Below, piece after piece: positions 22,683-32,330 of a stretch of 64,000 bases of DNA. Under the pieces are notes generated by a model, which worked only from the letters and a program-made list of their open reading frames with translations, made no database searches and had not been told where the DNA came from. A program made the position numbers and the translations under genes. Each line of letters opens with the position of its first letter. Within the stretch, counting starts at the first letter, position 1. The stretch covers positions 2,122,001 to 2,186,000 of the forward strand of contig NC_086179.1 in assembly GCF_023053635.1 (NCBI RefSeq), in the 5' to 3' direction. Origin of the DNA: Elgaria multicarinata webbii (taxonomy: Eukaryota > Chordata > Lepidosauria > Squamata > Anguidae).

Positions 22683-23630
22683 ATGGATGTCAGCAATTGG
22701 ACACAAGTGCCAGAGTTTGTCTTCCTGGGCTTCTCAGGTGTCCCACATGGCCACTTCTACCTCTTCTTGGTGTTCCTAACCATCTACTTGGTTACCGTAA
22801 TTGGGAACACCACAATAGTCACCCTGATCCAGCTGGACTCCCGCCTTCACAGCCCCATGTACTTTTTCCTCAGCCACTTATCCTGCTTGGATGTTTGCTA
22901 CTCATCTGTCACTGTCCCCAAGATCCTGGTGAACTTCTTGCGCCAGAGTCACACCATTGCGTATAACCAGTGCATGGCCCAGATGTTCTTCCTGATGACA
23001 TTTGCGGGGTCAGAGTGTGCACTGCTGGCTGTCATGGCCTACGACCGCTACGCTGCCATTTGCCAACCGCTGCATTACAGTAATCTGATGGGCAATCAGA
23101 TACGTATTCCTCTGGCCATCGCCTCTTGGATTTGGGGCTTCCTCGACTCAGCCATTCACACCACTCTGGCCACAAATCTGTCCTTCTGTGGGGCCAATCA
23201 GATTGACCACATCTTCTGTGACGTTCCACCGCTCCTGAAAATTGCCTGCAGTGACACCTACATCAACGAGATCACGCTCCATCTGGCCAGCATCTTCATG
23301 GGTTTGAGCCCTTTCTTGTTCATCATCCTGTCCTACGTCTACATCCTGTCTGCCATCCTGCGGATCCGCTCAAATACTGGTAGGCGCAAGGCCTTCTCCA
23401 CCTGTGCTTCTCACATGATCGTTGTCACCATTTACTTTGGGATGGCAAACGTGAACTACAACCGCCCCAGTGCTGGCTACTCCTTGGGGATCGACACTCT
23501 AATCTCCACGCTGTATTGTATCATCACCCCCATGCTGAACCCCCTGATCTACAGCCTCCGAAACAAGGAGGTGAAGGAAGCCCTGCAGAAGGTCCTGGGA
23601 CGTCAGAAGAAAGGATATACTTCCGCCTAG
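22683..23630 (+). CDS. Olfactory receptor, class II (OR gene 1)
   Basis: Intact 315-residue seven-helix odorant receptor of the rhodopsin-like GPCR class; such receptors sit in the ciliary membrane of olfactory neurons and signal through G-olf. The chosen start gives MDVSNWT with an N-glycosylation site at residue 5; the earlier in-frame ATG at 22647 lies in the presumed intron and is not used. Visible hallmarks are GN in helix 1, LHSPMYFFLSHLSCLD in helix 2, MAYDRYAAIC (from residue 118) after helix 3, LSYVYIL in helix 5, KAFSTCASH before helix 6 and PMLNPLIYSLRNKEV in helix 7. FCDVPPLLKIAC is typical of receptors near family 5 (OR5V1-like), but no orthologue is claimed. It is clearly more distant from OR genes 2 and 3 than they are from each other. 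A SPIN-like transposon begins two bases after the stop. Confidence 0.96.
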   Translation: MDVSNWTQVPEFVFLGFSGVPHGHFYLFLVFLTIYLVTVIGNTTIVTLIQLDSRLHSPMYFFLSHLSCLDVCYSSVTVPKILVNFLRQSHTIAYNQCMAQMFFLMTFAGSECALLAVMAYDRYAAICQPLHYSNLMGNQIRIPLAIASWIWGFLDSAIHTTLATNLSFCGANQIDHIFCDVPPLLKIACSDTYINEITLHLASIFMGLSPFLFIILSYVYILSAILRIRSNTGRRKAFSTCASHMIVVTIYFGMANVNYNRPSAGYSLGIDTLISTLYCIITPMLNPLIYSLRNKEVKEALQKVLGRQKKGYTSA

Positions 23631-23632
23631 TG

Positions 23633-23932
23633 CAGTGGTTCTCAACCTTTCTAATGCCGCGACCCTTTAATACAGTTCCTCATGTTGTGGTGACCCCCAA
23701 CCATAAAATTATTTTCGTTCTTCTCTACACGATCCATTGTCATGGGATGGTTTGCTAATGAAAATAATACATAACAATAGCTTTAATAATACAAACGATG
23801 ATACATGACATAGTTCAGTCAATACAGTTTCCTAAGACCATTGGAAATATGTTTTCCGAGGTCTTAGGCGACCCCTGTGAAAGGGTCATTCGACCCCCAA
23901 AGGGGTCCCGACCCACAGGTTGAGAACCGCTG
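23633..23932. mobile_element. SPIN-like hAT non-autonomous element
   Basis: 300 bp, starting cagtggttctcaacctttct and ending caggttgagaaccgctg. The right half reads ggtcttaggcgacccctgtg and aaaggggtcccgacccacag, the signature of SPIN (Space Invaders) and the related rodent URR1 MITEs. hAT elements make 8-bp target duplications, but none is clear here. It begins right after the stop codon of OR gene 1, so the receptor's 3' UTR probably starts inside it. Confidence 0.9.
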
Positions 23933-24283
23933 GAGTGGAAGAGGTAGACGCTCGATGGCGAGGCAACTCCTCTGCTCTGAAACCCCATCCTTGCCTTTAA
24001 AAAGCCACAGAGATGTAGGGTGCATTTCATTTTATAGGAGCTATTGAGTGAATCTTCCAAGACCCTAGAGAGGCTCACTTCTTGTAGGTCGGTTTACAGC
24101 TGAGCTATTCAACAACAACAACAATAATTTCTTACCCGCCTCTTCATTTTGATCGAGGCAGGGAACAACAGTAAATATAAAATACATAAAACTGAATATG
24201 TATTTTTGTGAACCGCCCAGAGAGCTTCAGCTATTGGGCAGTATAAAAATGTAATAAAATAAATAAATGAATGAATAAATAAT
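23933..24283. mobile_element. LINE/SINE tail fragments
   Basis: At 24125-24200 ttacccgcctcttcattttg and gatcgaggcagggaacaaca match the tail type at 62585-62660. At 24203-24280 an L2-type tail runs tgaaccgcccagagagcttc to (aaat)n. 23933-24100 is unrecognised. Confidence 0.6.
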
Positions 24284-25063
24284 TAGGGTGACCCTATGAA
24301 AAGGAGGACAGGGCACCTGTATCTTTAACAGTTGTATTGAAAAGGGAATTTCAGCAGGTGTCATTTGGATATATGGGGAACCTGGTGAAATTTCCTCTTC
24401 ATCACACCCAAGGGGGCGTGTCCAGTACCAAGGGGGTGTGCCCACCCGAACATAGCCTTGGTCACATGTCTGATTTTACAGCACACATTTAAGACAAATC
24501 TGTTCTACATAACATCTCAATGTTAAAATCACTGAAATAAAGAACAAATGAGAGATTCAACATATCTGAAATTAACTTCACTCACATCTACTTTTGTAGG
24601 TTTTGCTGAACTTTGAAGCTCTGTGTGTTACATTCTCCCCTTCCCTCAAATATCTTTTCTGACTGTATCTTCACTCATTGCAAGCTGCTGTTGTTGTTAA
24701 CAGGGTTTGCTACTGGCCCCAGATCTGTTTCAAATTTGGTATGGCTAAAGCTCTACCTAAAAGCTATCATGGTACCAACTTTCAGCTCTTTATCTTTAAA
24801 AATAACTATTTAAAAAATAATAATTTTAAAACCTCAATTTTAAAAAAATTCCTAAAAAATCAATGGATGAACGGATCTGTTTCAAATTTGGTATGACTGA
24901 AGCCCTTCCTAAGAGCTACGCCTTTATCTTAAAAAATGACGGCGTTATAAGCATTTTTGTTAATTCCCATTAGAGCTGCTCTTTGGAAAAAAATCCGGAT
25001 TTCCCTTCCCCTCCCGGATTTGCCATCCAAAACCCGGACAAATCCGGTCATATGGTCACCCTA
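24284..25063. mobile_element. Composite of two TAGGGTGACC MITE types
   Basis: The left end (tagggtgaccctatgaaaag) is the first MITE type. From about 24405 the sequence (caagggggcgtgtccagtac, gccttggtcacatgtctgat) is the inverse of part of the second type at 16430-16510. The right end is ccggtcatatggtcacccta. No matching flanking repeat, so the piece is rearranged or truncated. Confidence 0.65.
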
Positions 25064-25190
25064 GACATGCCCAGTTCTTTCAGTCTCTCTTCATAGGGCT
25101 TTATTTCCAGACCCCTGATCATCCTGGTTGCCCTCCTCTGAACACGCTCCAGCTTGTCTGTGTCCTTCTTGAATTGTGGAGCCCAGAGGG
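25064..25190 (-). mobile_element. CR1 LINE ORF2 fragment
   Basis: Short reverse-strand CR1 coding piece (cccagttctttcagtctctc to gaattgtggagcccaga). Confidence 0.85.
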
Positions 25191-25815
25191 GTCCACAATT
25201 TCCCATCCAGGACGGAAAAGCCCTCGTCCCTTTTCACCTGCCCCCACTCAACATCCCTGTCCCGAAGGGCCTGTCGGACAACTACATCTGCAGGGACCGG
25301 ATCTACACTACTGCTTTAAAGCACTTTATAACAGTTTTATAGCGCTTTAAAGCAGTTAAAGCGCTTTATAACTGTTATAAAGCACTTTAAAGCAGTAGTG
25401 TAGATCCTGCCTGTGTGATCAGGAACCGAGAGAAACCCAAGCGATGTCTCCTATGCCAGCAAGTACCAGGGAAACCCGCTGGTACCCGCTTGTCCCAGAA
25501 TGCCTCAAGGAGCCTGAGCCCTGTTCAGAACGGTGTGTCTCAGCCGTCGCTTCTTGCAGCTGGTGCCTCTAAAGGTGGACGACAGAGATTAGGAAATTGT
25601 GCCAGCCCCAAGAAGACTGGGCTTATGCCCAGCGGGTAGATGGGATCCTTTCCCAGATGGCCCGTGGAGAGTTCAGAATGGACTGAGCTTTGCGTCCCTT
25701 CCAGCCCCTACTTTTCCATCCCCCAGCTCCTTTCGATAGATGAGATTTGCATGTAGAAGTTGGGTCGGAACTGGCAAAAGGACTGAGAGCGAAGAGCCAA
25801 GAGAAACGCTGACTC
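25191..25815 (+). other. Unrecognised sequence, possible coding relic split by a MITE
   Basis: On + the open stretch before the palindrome reads [20 protein letters not shown] and KGLSDNYICRD; after it, other short open stretches follow (for example NREKPKRCLLCQQVP). Composition is higher in GC than the surroundings. No family is recognised and the frames do not support an intact gene, so this is at most a decayed gene fragment. Confidence 0.25.
25299..25407. mobile_element. Palindromic MITE, 109 bp
   Basis: Arms ggatctacactactgcttta (left) and its inverse at right extend for about 37 bp with two mismatches; the centre is also rich in ctttaaagc/gcgctttata words. A second, diverged member lies at 31085-31195. 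Confidence 0.85.
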
Positions 25816-26410
25816 ATATTTTATTTAATGTATTTATTTATTTATTGCCCTTATATACCGCTCCCATAGCCAGGGCTCTCTGGGCGGTTTACAGAAATTC
25901 TAAAATTAAGATAAAAACAAGTATATAAAATTTAAAATTCTAAAACACAGAACATACACACAGAAAGCATTAAAAACAGTTAAAAAAAACTAAACATGTG
26001 GGTGATTAAGATGTGCCGCCATATGCCTGGGCAAAGAGGAAAGTCTTAACCTGGCGCCGGAAAGATAGCAGTGTTGGTGCCAGGCGAGCCTCGTCAGGGA
26101 GATCCTTCCATAGTCTGGGGGCCACCACCGAAAAGGCGGTGTTGTTGTTGTTTATACTTTTGGTGGTTTTTAAATTGTGTATATCTGTTTTTAATGTTCA
26201 TTGTTTTCAGGTTTTGTAAACCACCCAGAGAGCTTCGGCTTAGGGGCAGTATATAAATGTAATAAATAATAAATATAGACACCATGCGAACCTCACTGGG
26301 AAAATCATTCCACCACCAAGGTGGCACAAGAGAAAAGGCCCTCTTCAAAGCAGCCACCCACCTCACATCTGAGAAGGACCACTGAAGGTGATCTTAGAAT
26401 CTGGGCAGGT
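25816..26410 (-). mobile_element. LINE 3' region with nested L2-type tail
   Basis: Reverse-strand tail at 25825-25890 (attgcccttatataccgctc), then LINE sequence (tcttaacctggcgccggaaa; gggagatccttccatagtct), resuming after a + strand tail at about 26140-26275. The continuing part, in reverse, resembles the LINE ORF2 end (EEGLFSCATLVVE), like 62680-62800. Confidence 0.6.
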
Positions 26411-26514
26411 GTCTATGGGAGGAGACAATCCTTCAAGTAACTGAAGCTGTGCTTCAGGATCTCCTAAGGTGGACCACAAAATCCTAGTTCCTACTAGCCA
26501 AACTCATTTAGGTG

Positions 26515-27975
26515 CAAGTCAGAATTTCCTAACCGGAACACTATTCCCCTCTTTAATCCTGCTGCGGAAAACCATGATGCCTGGTGAGATTATACACATT
26601 TCATTTAAAATGACTATTTCTTGCCCTCTCATGTGGTTAAATTACATTCACACAGGAGTGGCCTCCAGAGGAAGGAAGGAAGGAAGGAAGGAAGGAAGGA
26701 AGGAAGGAAGGAAGGAAAGTCTTCCTGACAGAGGGCTCCTAGCAGTAAGGAAATAGACGGGAGTAGTGGTGAGGAAATTGAAGAGGGTGACAAGTGGGAG
26801 AAGCCGTCATCAGGGTGATGTTGCTCTAAAAGTTTCATCTGGAAGCACCCAAAGGGTCCTTCAATCTCATGCCTAAAATACTTTAAGAGGCATTTTCCAA
26901 AATCCAACTTAACAGCTCTGTGACAGCCAATCCCAACTCTCTGTCCGTACCTGATTATGCCTCAGACCTGGGGGAAATAGCTGTGGGTCGGCTGTTCTGC
27001 CTCCACCAGCAATTAAGGCTCCACCCTAATTGAGGGACAGCATCCATTGCGTTTGGTTCCATCACACCTACTGGGAAGGGCTCACCTGGGAGCTCTTCTC
27101 CCCCTCAGAGAATCCACCTCCCTATCTCACCACCCTGTGGGTTTCCAGAGCAGGATAATCTCCAAGACCCACTTGCTAAGTTATATTTTCTCCTCTCCAA
27201 GCACCATCTGCCACACCCAACACAGGTAACCGAGAGACTTGCTCATGGTGGCCACAAGTCTTGCCGTGAGACTGAGATCCTCCAGCCCTTCTCATGGTGT
27301 CACATTTGGAGGCTAGATGGATTCGCCACCCTACAGGCTTCAGCCCCTGAACGGACTCCCCGTCTGCTTGCATTCCGGACCCAAACTTTTGGGGTGTTTG
27401 GGGGGGCTGCATAACTTTCCTTTCCAGATTGAGGCAGAGTTCAAGGTCCCCTTTTCCTGATGTGAAGAGAAGAAATCCAGCCATGAACTCAGCCAGCCAT
27501 CGGTGTCCAGCATAGCAAGGGAAGGTGAGTAGCTTCGTGGTTTGTTGTGTGCCACAGTTGAAAGGACTAGAATCTTCTTTTGATTCTTTGATGGAGGACA
27601 TTGCAAGGAGAGGTCTACCCATGTATGCTTGAAACTGAAGTGGGGAGGTCAGTAGGAGAGGGAGCCCAGCTCAGTGGTGCCTGCTTCCCAGTGAAGCTTT
27701 TATCTGTCAATCGCTCTCATCAGGAGGAGGAAAATAGCTAAAGAGAGAGTAGGACCAAGAGTTGACCAAGGTGTTTAAGGAAGCAAGAAGCAAGATATCG
27801 AATCTGAAGAGAAGCTTACTAAGCAATCCTCTGCATTCTTATTCAAGACAAATATACTACTGCCCTAAATACAAATTTATTGTGCAACCACACTTGAAAT
27901 ACTGTGTAGACGTCTGGTCACCACACTTTAAAAAGGATAATATAGAGCTGCAAAGAGGTGGGTGGGGAAGACAAC
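26515..27975. repeat. Segmental duplication, block 1
   Basis: Near-identical to 47435-49250: the same order of ccctctcatgtggttaaatt, the GGAA microsatellite, cagctctgtgacagccaatc, ctgtgggtttccagagcagg and ggaggacattgcaaggagag. Differences are mainly substitutions, short indels and microsatellite length. No gene is recognised; the conserved reverse-strand frames do not stay in frame between copies. The right end is an old CR1-like coding scrap (YCVDVWSPHFKKDN) shared by both blocks. Each block lies upstream of one of the OR2/OR3 pair. Confidence 0.92.
26669..26716. repeat. (GGAA)n microsatellite
   Basis: About 12 units here; the duplicate block has only about 6 (47578-47602). Confidence 0.97.
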
Positions 27976-27983
27976 CAAAATTA

Positions 27984-28140
27984 CAGTGACCCTATGAAAG
28001 GGAGGGCAGGGCTCCTGTATCTTTAACGGTTGCACAGAAAAGGGAATTTCAGCAGGTGTTGTTTGTATATATGGGGAGCCTGGTGAAATTCTCTCTTCAT
28101 CACAACAGTTAAAGTGCAGGAACTGTACTAGGGTGACCAG
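27984..28140. mobile_element. TAGGGTGACC-family MITE fragment
   Basis: From cagtgaccctatgaaaggga to gtactagggtgaccagattt. The right half is incomplete. Confidence 0.7.
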
Positions 28141-28149
28141 ATTTAAAAG

Positions 28150-28971
28150 ATCACTTCAAGTGATCTTGGTAGGCTGGAGTGCTGGGCTGAAAACAACAGA
28201 ATGAAATTTAAAAGGGATAAATGCCAAGTTCTACATCTAGGAAATAGAAACCAAATGCACAGTTACAAGATGGGGGATACTTGGCTCAGCAATACTACAA
28301 ATGAGAAGGATCTTGGAATTGTTGTAGATCACAAGCTGAATAAGAGCCAACAGTGCAATATGGCTGCAAGAAAGGCAAATGCTATTTTGGGCTGCATTAA
28401 TAGAAGTATAGCTTCCAAATCACGTGAGCTACTGGTTCCTCTCTATTCGGCCCTGGTTAGGCCTCATCTAGAGTATTGCGTCCAGTTCTGGGCTCCACAA
28501 TTCAAGAAGGACACAGACAAGCTGGAGCGTGTTCAGAGGAGGGCAACCAGGATGATCAGGGGTCTGGAAACAAAGCCCTATGACGAGAGACTGAAAGAAC
28601 TGGGCATGTTTAGCCTGAAGAAGAGAAGATGGAGGGGAGACATGATAGCACTCTTCAAATACTGAAAAGGTTGTCACACAGAGGAGGGCCAGGATCTCTT
28701 CTCGATCCTCCCAGAGTGCAGGACACGGAATAACAGGCTCAAGTTAAAGGAAGCCAGATTCCAGCTGGACACCAGGAAAAACGTCCTGACTGTTAGAGCA
28801 GTACAACAATGGATTCAGTTACCTAGGGAGGTTGTGGGCTTTACCACACTAGAGGCCTTCAAGAGGCAGCTGGACAACCATCTTTCAGGGATGCTTTAGG
28901 GTGGATTCCTGCATTGAGCAGGGGGTTGGACTCGATGGCCTTGTAGGCCCCTTCCAACTCTGCTGTTTTAT
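28150..28971 (+). mobile_element. CR1 LINE, ORF2 C-terminus and 3' end
   Basis: Encodes [40 protein letters not shown] and so on to [14 protein letters not shown], where a TGA stops the frame before the 3' UTR. The tail is interrupted by the next element and resumes at 29392 as gttttatgattctatgattc. Confidence 0.93.
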
Positions 28972-29391
28972 TAGGGTGACCAACTGTCAGGATTTTCCCG
29001 GATTTGTCCTGGTTTTTGTTCTTTCCATGGTGTCAGGGGGGATTTTCTATAATTTTCAATAATGTCCTGGAATGATACACCTTCCTCTTTAAGGCTGCCA
29101 TTAGCATGGCAGGAAGGAATGACATGCTTTCTTGAGGCACATCATTCCCCCACCCCGAGCTCCAATTGAGGTCTTAAAGGGGAAAGTGGGTCATTCGTGG
29201 ACATTATAGAAAAGGCCCCAATTGGAGTGGATGGTGGTGGTGCAGAATGAAATCCTTTCCCCTTCTCCACTCCAATCGGGTTCTTTAAGGTGGCGGGGGA
29301 ATAACGTACTTTCTGCAGGACTCAGAAAGCTGCTTCCCCCCCACACACACTAGGTGTCCTCTTTTTTGGTTTCCCAAATATAGTCACCCTA
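28972..29391. mobile_element. Second TAGGGTGACC MITE type, inserted in a CR1 tail
   Basis: 420 bp, tagggtgaccaactgtcagg to ccaaatatagtcaccctag, flanked by the 7-bp repeat GTTTTAT (28965-28971 and 29392-29398). It splits the octamer tail of the CR1, which proves the order of insertion. Confidence 0.9.
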
Positions 29392-29398
29392 GTTTTAT

Positions 29399-29627
29399 GA
29401 TTCTATGATTCTAACCCCCCTCCCTCACAGTGCAGGCTGTATTTGAGCTCAACCCCCTTCTCTTCCCCCTCAGGTGTTTTCTCACCTGCAGGAAAAGTAT
29501 GGTAGAATAACAGGTTGTGAGGTTAGAATTTTCACTGCCATTGTACCCAATTTATAACGCATGGCTTCAATACATCTGTTTCACAGGGTTGTAACCAGGC
29601 AGTTGTACAATGCCACACTTTCACCAC
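29399..29627. other. Short intergenic segment
   Basis: Nothing recognised after the end of the CR1 octamer tail. Confidence 0.3.
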
Positions 29628-29860
29628 AGTTGTTGTTGTAACATTTTTATCCTGCCTTTTTCCTCCAAGAAACCCAAGGCAGCATACATAATCCTCTTCC
29701 TCTCCATGTTATTTTCACAACAATAACCCTGTGAGGTAGGCTGGGCTGAGAGTCTGTGACTGGCCCAAAGTCACCCAGTGGGTTTCCATGGCCAAACGGA
29801 GACTAGAACCCGGATCTCCCGACTCATAGTCCAACACCTTAGCCATTACACCACTAGCTT
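29628..29860 (-). mobile_element. tRNA-derived CORE-SINE (MIR type)
   Basis: In reverse, a tRNA-like head (ggtgtaatggctaaggtgtt with a B-box-like gggttctagtctcc) leads into the CORE (actgggtgactttgggccag), an L2-related region and an (ACA)n tail. The head is pol III promoter-like but no tRNA fold is preserved. Confidence 0.85.
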
Positions 29861-31084
29861 TGTACTGGGGTAGTAGCTCATTTTTCACCCTTACAATGAC
29901 AGAAGTGCAGGGAGCAGGGTTGATTCACAGGCCTTGCGAATGCAAGGGGACAGGTGTAGAATAAACGACTGGACATTAACCGTCACTTCCGTTAAACTTC
30001 CCCGAGCAGGGGGACATTGGAGAGGGTGGGGGGCAAGCCACCCTCATTTGCTGGGCAGCACTTCTGCAGTTGATGACGTCCCGTTCACTCGCTGGACTCC
30101 GCCCACCCAGCCCCAAAGTATTGTGGTTTCAAGCGCAGTTGAATGTCTCAAGACAGTTTTTAGGTGGTATATACTCCACTTTTTCTTGCTTCATGTGCTG
30201 CTGGGGACCACACCTGGCAGGGTGCTCATGTCCTACTCATGTCCTACTTGTGGGTTTTTCACAGGCAACTGGGGGCTTGTCTATACGGCTTCTTTACCCC
30301 AACCTAAATGGGCATATTCATGTTTTAGGTTATATGACGCAGCCGTGCATTCGCCTCACCCCTGGGTTTTACCTGCAATAATGCGCATATTTGCATTCAT
30401 GGTTTACCGCGACTTTTAGATTGGGTCCAAGTTTGCACCGCGTTATGGCTGTGTGACTTTGGGGGAGTTATATCAGATTTTGACATGTGGGTGGAGCTTT
30501 GAGGGTAGGATAACGTGATTGGCCCATTTCCCGATTTTGCACCAATCCACTGCCTCCTTCGTTCATGCCAATTTTAGTTTGAAGTTTCTCTGCGGAGCTC
30601 CTCAGAGAAAGCTTCTTAAAACAAATTTATTTCCCCCCCCCTCTCTATATATTGCATTTCTGTACCGCCCAATATGCAAAGCTTTCTGGGTGGTTCACAA
30701 AAAGAAAGAGAGGGAAACGGGCAGCTGGACAATGGGACGTGTTCTGCTGCCTCCTTCCTTTCCCTCTGTAGCCTCATCCCCCAACCCCGCACCCGCTTGG
30801 TTTGTGTGTTATATTAGTCTGCGGAGTTCCGCAGATAAGATTTATAGCTTTGTTGGCCTCTACTCTTTATCATCATATATGGGATAATGCACATGTGTGC
30901 ATTAATAACTCACTATAAAAAATAATAATTCAGGAAATAAATCTCTGTTGCTGCTGCAGTGTGACACTCTTTAGTCTTTACCGACATTCAAATCAATGAA
31001 AAATTGGGTTTTTACTTAATGAGGAGCTATCCCACTGTTGTATAGACGAGGGCTGGTTGGCCACTGTGTGAACAGAACGCAAGG
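29861..31084. mobile_element. Mostly unrecognised; candidate TIR element 30268-31052
   Basis: gcttgtctatac (about 30275) and its near inverse gtatagacgaggg (about 31041-31053) could be the ends of an AT-rich non-autonomous element, similar to the GGGC(C/T)TGTCTA ends seen elsewhere here. An L2-type tail in reverse lies at about 30645-30705. 29861-30267 is unrecognised. Confidence 0.35.
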
Positions 31085-31195
31085 CCAGATCTACACCAAT
31101 GTTTTGAAAACTGTCTATGGCGTGTGGGTCCTGGGCCACAACAGTTGTCACTACTGTCGTAAACCGTTTTAAAGCAGTGGTGCAGGTCCTGCCCT
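31085..31195. mobile_element. Diverged palindromic MITE
   Basis: ccagatctacaccaatgttt at left and aaagcagtggtgcaggtcct at right are inverse forms of the ends of the MITE at 25299-25407. Confidence 0.6.
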
Positions 31196-31470
31196 GGACT
31201 ATAAGGACTCCAAGGGCAACTTGCAGGCTTCGGGGGCAGGGGGCAGGCTGGGTGGGGGCACGAAAGCATGGGAGGAAAGCCTTTTAAATAGCCTTTCCTC
31301 ACACTATGATTCTGATCCAGATTCCTCCCTCTGCATTTCCTTAGTGTGTTTTTCAAACCAGTAAGGCAAATGCAATGACACATTTAATGTAACTTGTAGT
31401 TTGACTCTTATTCCCTGTGCTGCTGCTGTAGACTGCAGAGAAAGGGGCTGCTGGCCTGTTCCCTGTTGGT

Positions 31471-31777
31471 TAGGGTGACCCTATGAAAAGGAGGACCGGG
31501 CTCCTGTATCTTTAACAATTGTATTGAAGAGGGAATTTCAGCAGGTGTCGTTTGTATATATGGAGAACCTGTTGAAATTTCCTCTTCATCACAACAGTTA
31601 AAGCTGCCCTCTTTTAAATCTGGTCACAGTATAGCTCCTGCAGCTTTAACTGTTGTGATGAAGAGGAAATTTCACCTGGTGCAACATGCATACAAATGAC
31701 ACCTGCTGAAATTATCTTTTCTATGCAACTGTTAAAGATATAGGAGCCCTGTCTTTCTTTTCATACGGCCAGCCTAC
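31471..31777. mobile_element. TAGGGTGACC-family MITE in OR2 upstream flank
   Basis: Starts tagggtgaccctatg and ends cggccagcctac. The flanks TGTTGGT and TGTAGGT form an imperfect 7-bp repeat. The same site in the OR3 flank (50662-50668) has no insert. Confidence 0.85.
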
Positions 31778-31789
31778 TGTAGGTAGGTA

Positions 31790-32326
31790 GTACCAACATT
31801 CAGCCTGGTCCTATAAAGCCTTTAGTTCTAGCCTGGCCCTTAGCCTGCATGTCTTGTTTATGACGGGAATCTTTAATAACGATACCACCGATTAGGCAGT
31901 TAACAAAGAAAAAACAAAAAGGCAAAACAATGGGCGTTTACCAGTCCCACGTCTGCACTGACTATTTCAGCACAAGACAGGAGAACACACCCTCCTTCGA
32001 TGAAGACAAGAAAACAGCTTTACTCACAAATGAGATGTGGTGGGGGTGGGGGTGGGGGTGGAGAAAAGTCACGGGAAACAACACTGTAGGGTACAGCGAT
32101 CCAGAGGTTAGCTGCATTCAAAAATCCCCACAACTCAACGAACTGCAACATTGCCTCCCTCTAGTAACTTGCAGATGCTGCTGCAATATTCCCAACAGAT
32201 TCTGGCTTCATGGCAGGCAGACCTGCTGCATTGCTTGTGCTTGCACTCTGCACGTGGTTAAGAAGTTCTAAAAAGGCCCCGGAAGGCCTTTGGCTTTCCT
32301 CACATGCCACCTCTCTTTCCTTGCAG
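31790..32326 (+). promoter_or_regulatory. Presumed promoter and 5' UTR region of OR gene 2
   Basis: cagcctggtcctataaagcc, with TATAAAG at 31812-31818, is conserved in the OR3 flank and is the best core-promoter candidate. The acceptor ctctctttccttgcag ends at 32326, four bases before the start codon. 31850-32240 has no counterpart in the OR3 flank. Promoter activity is inferred from position and conservation only. Confidence 0.4.
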
Positions 32327-32330
32327 ACAC

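Noticed and set aside
27176-27622. A 148-codon - frame with a counterpart at 48049-48477
   Set aside because: The similarity comes from the segmental duplication. Single-base length differences near 27403-27425 move the frame between copies, so coding constraint is unlikely.
29628-29860. A tRNA gene suggested by A- and B-box-like motifs
   Set aside because: The head continues into a CORE domain and tail; it is a SINE, with no intact tRNA fold.
29934-30419. A 161-codon + frame
   Set aside because: Composition and lack of motifs suggest chance; it overlaps a candidate non-autonomous element.
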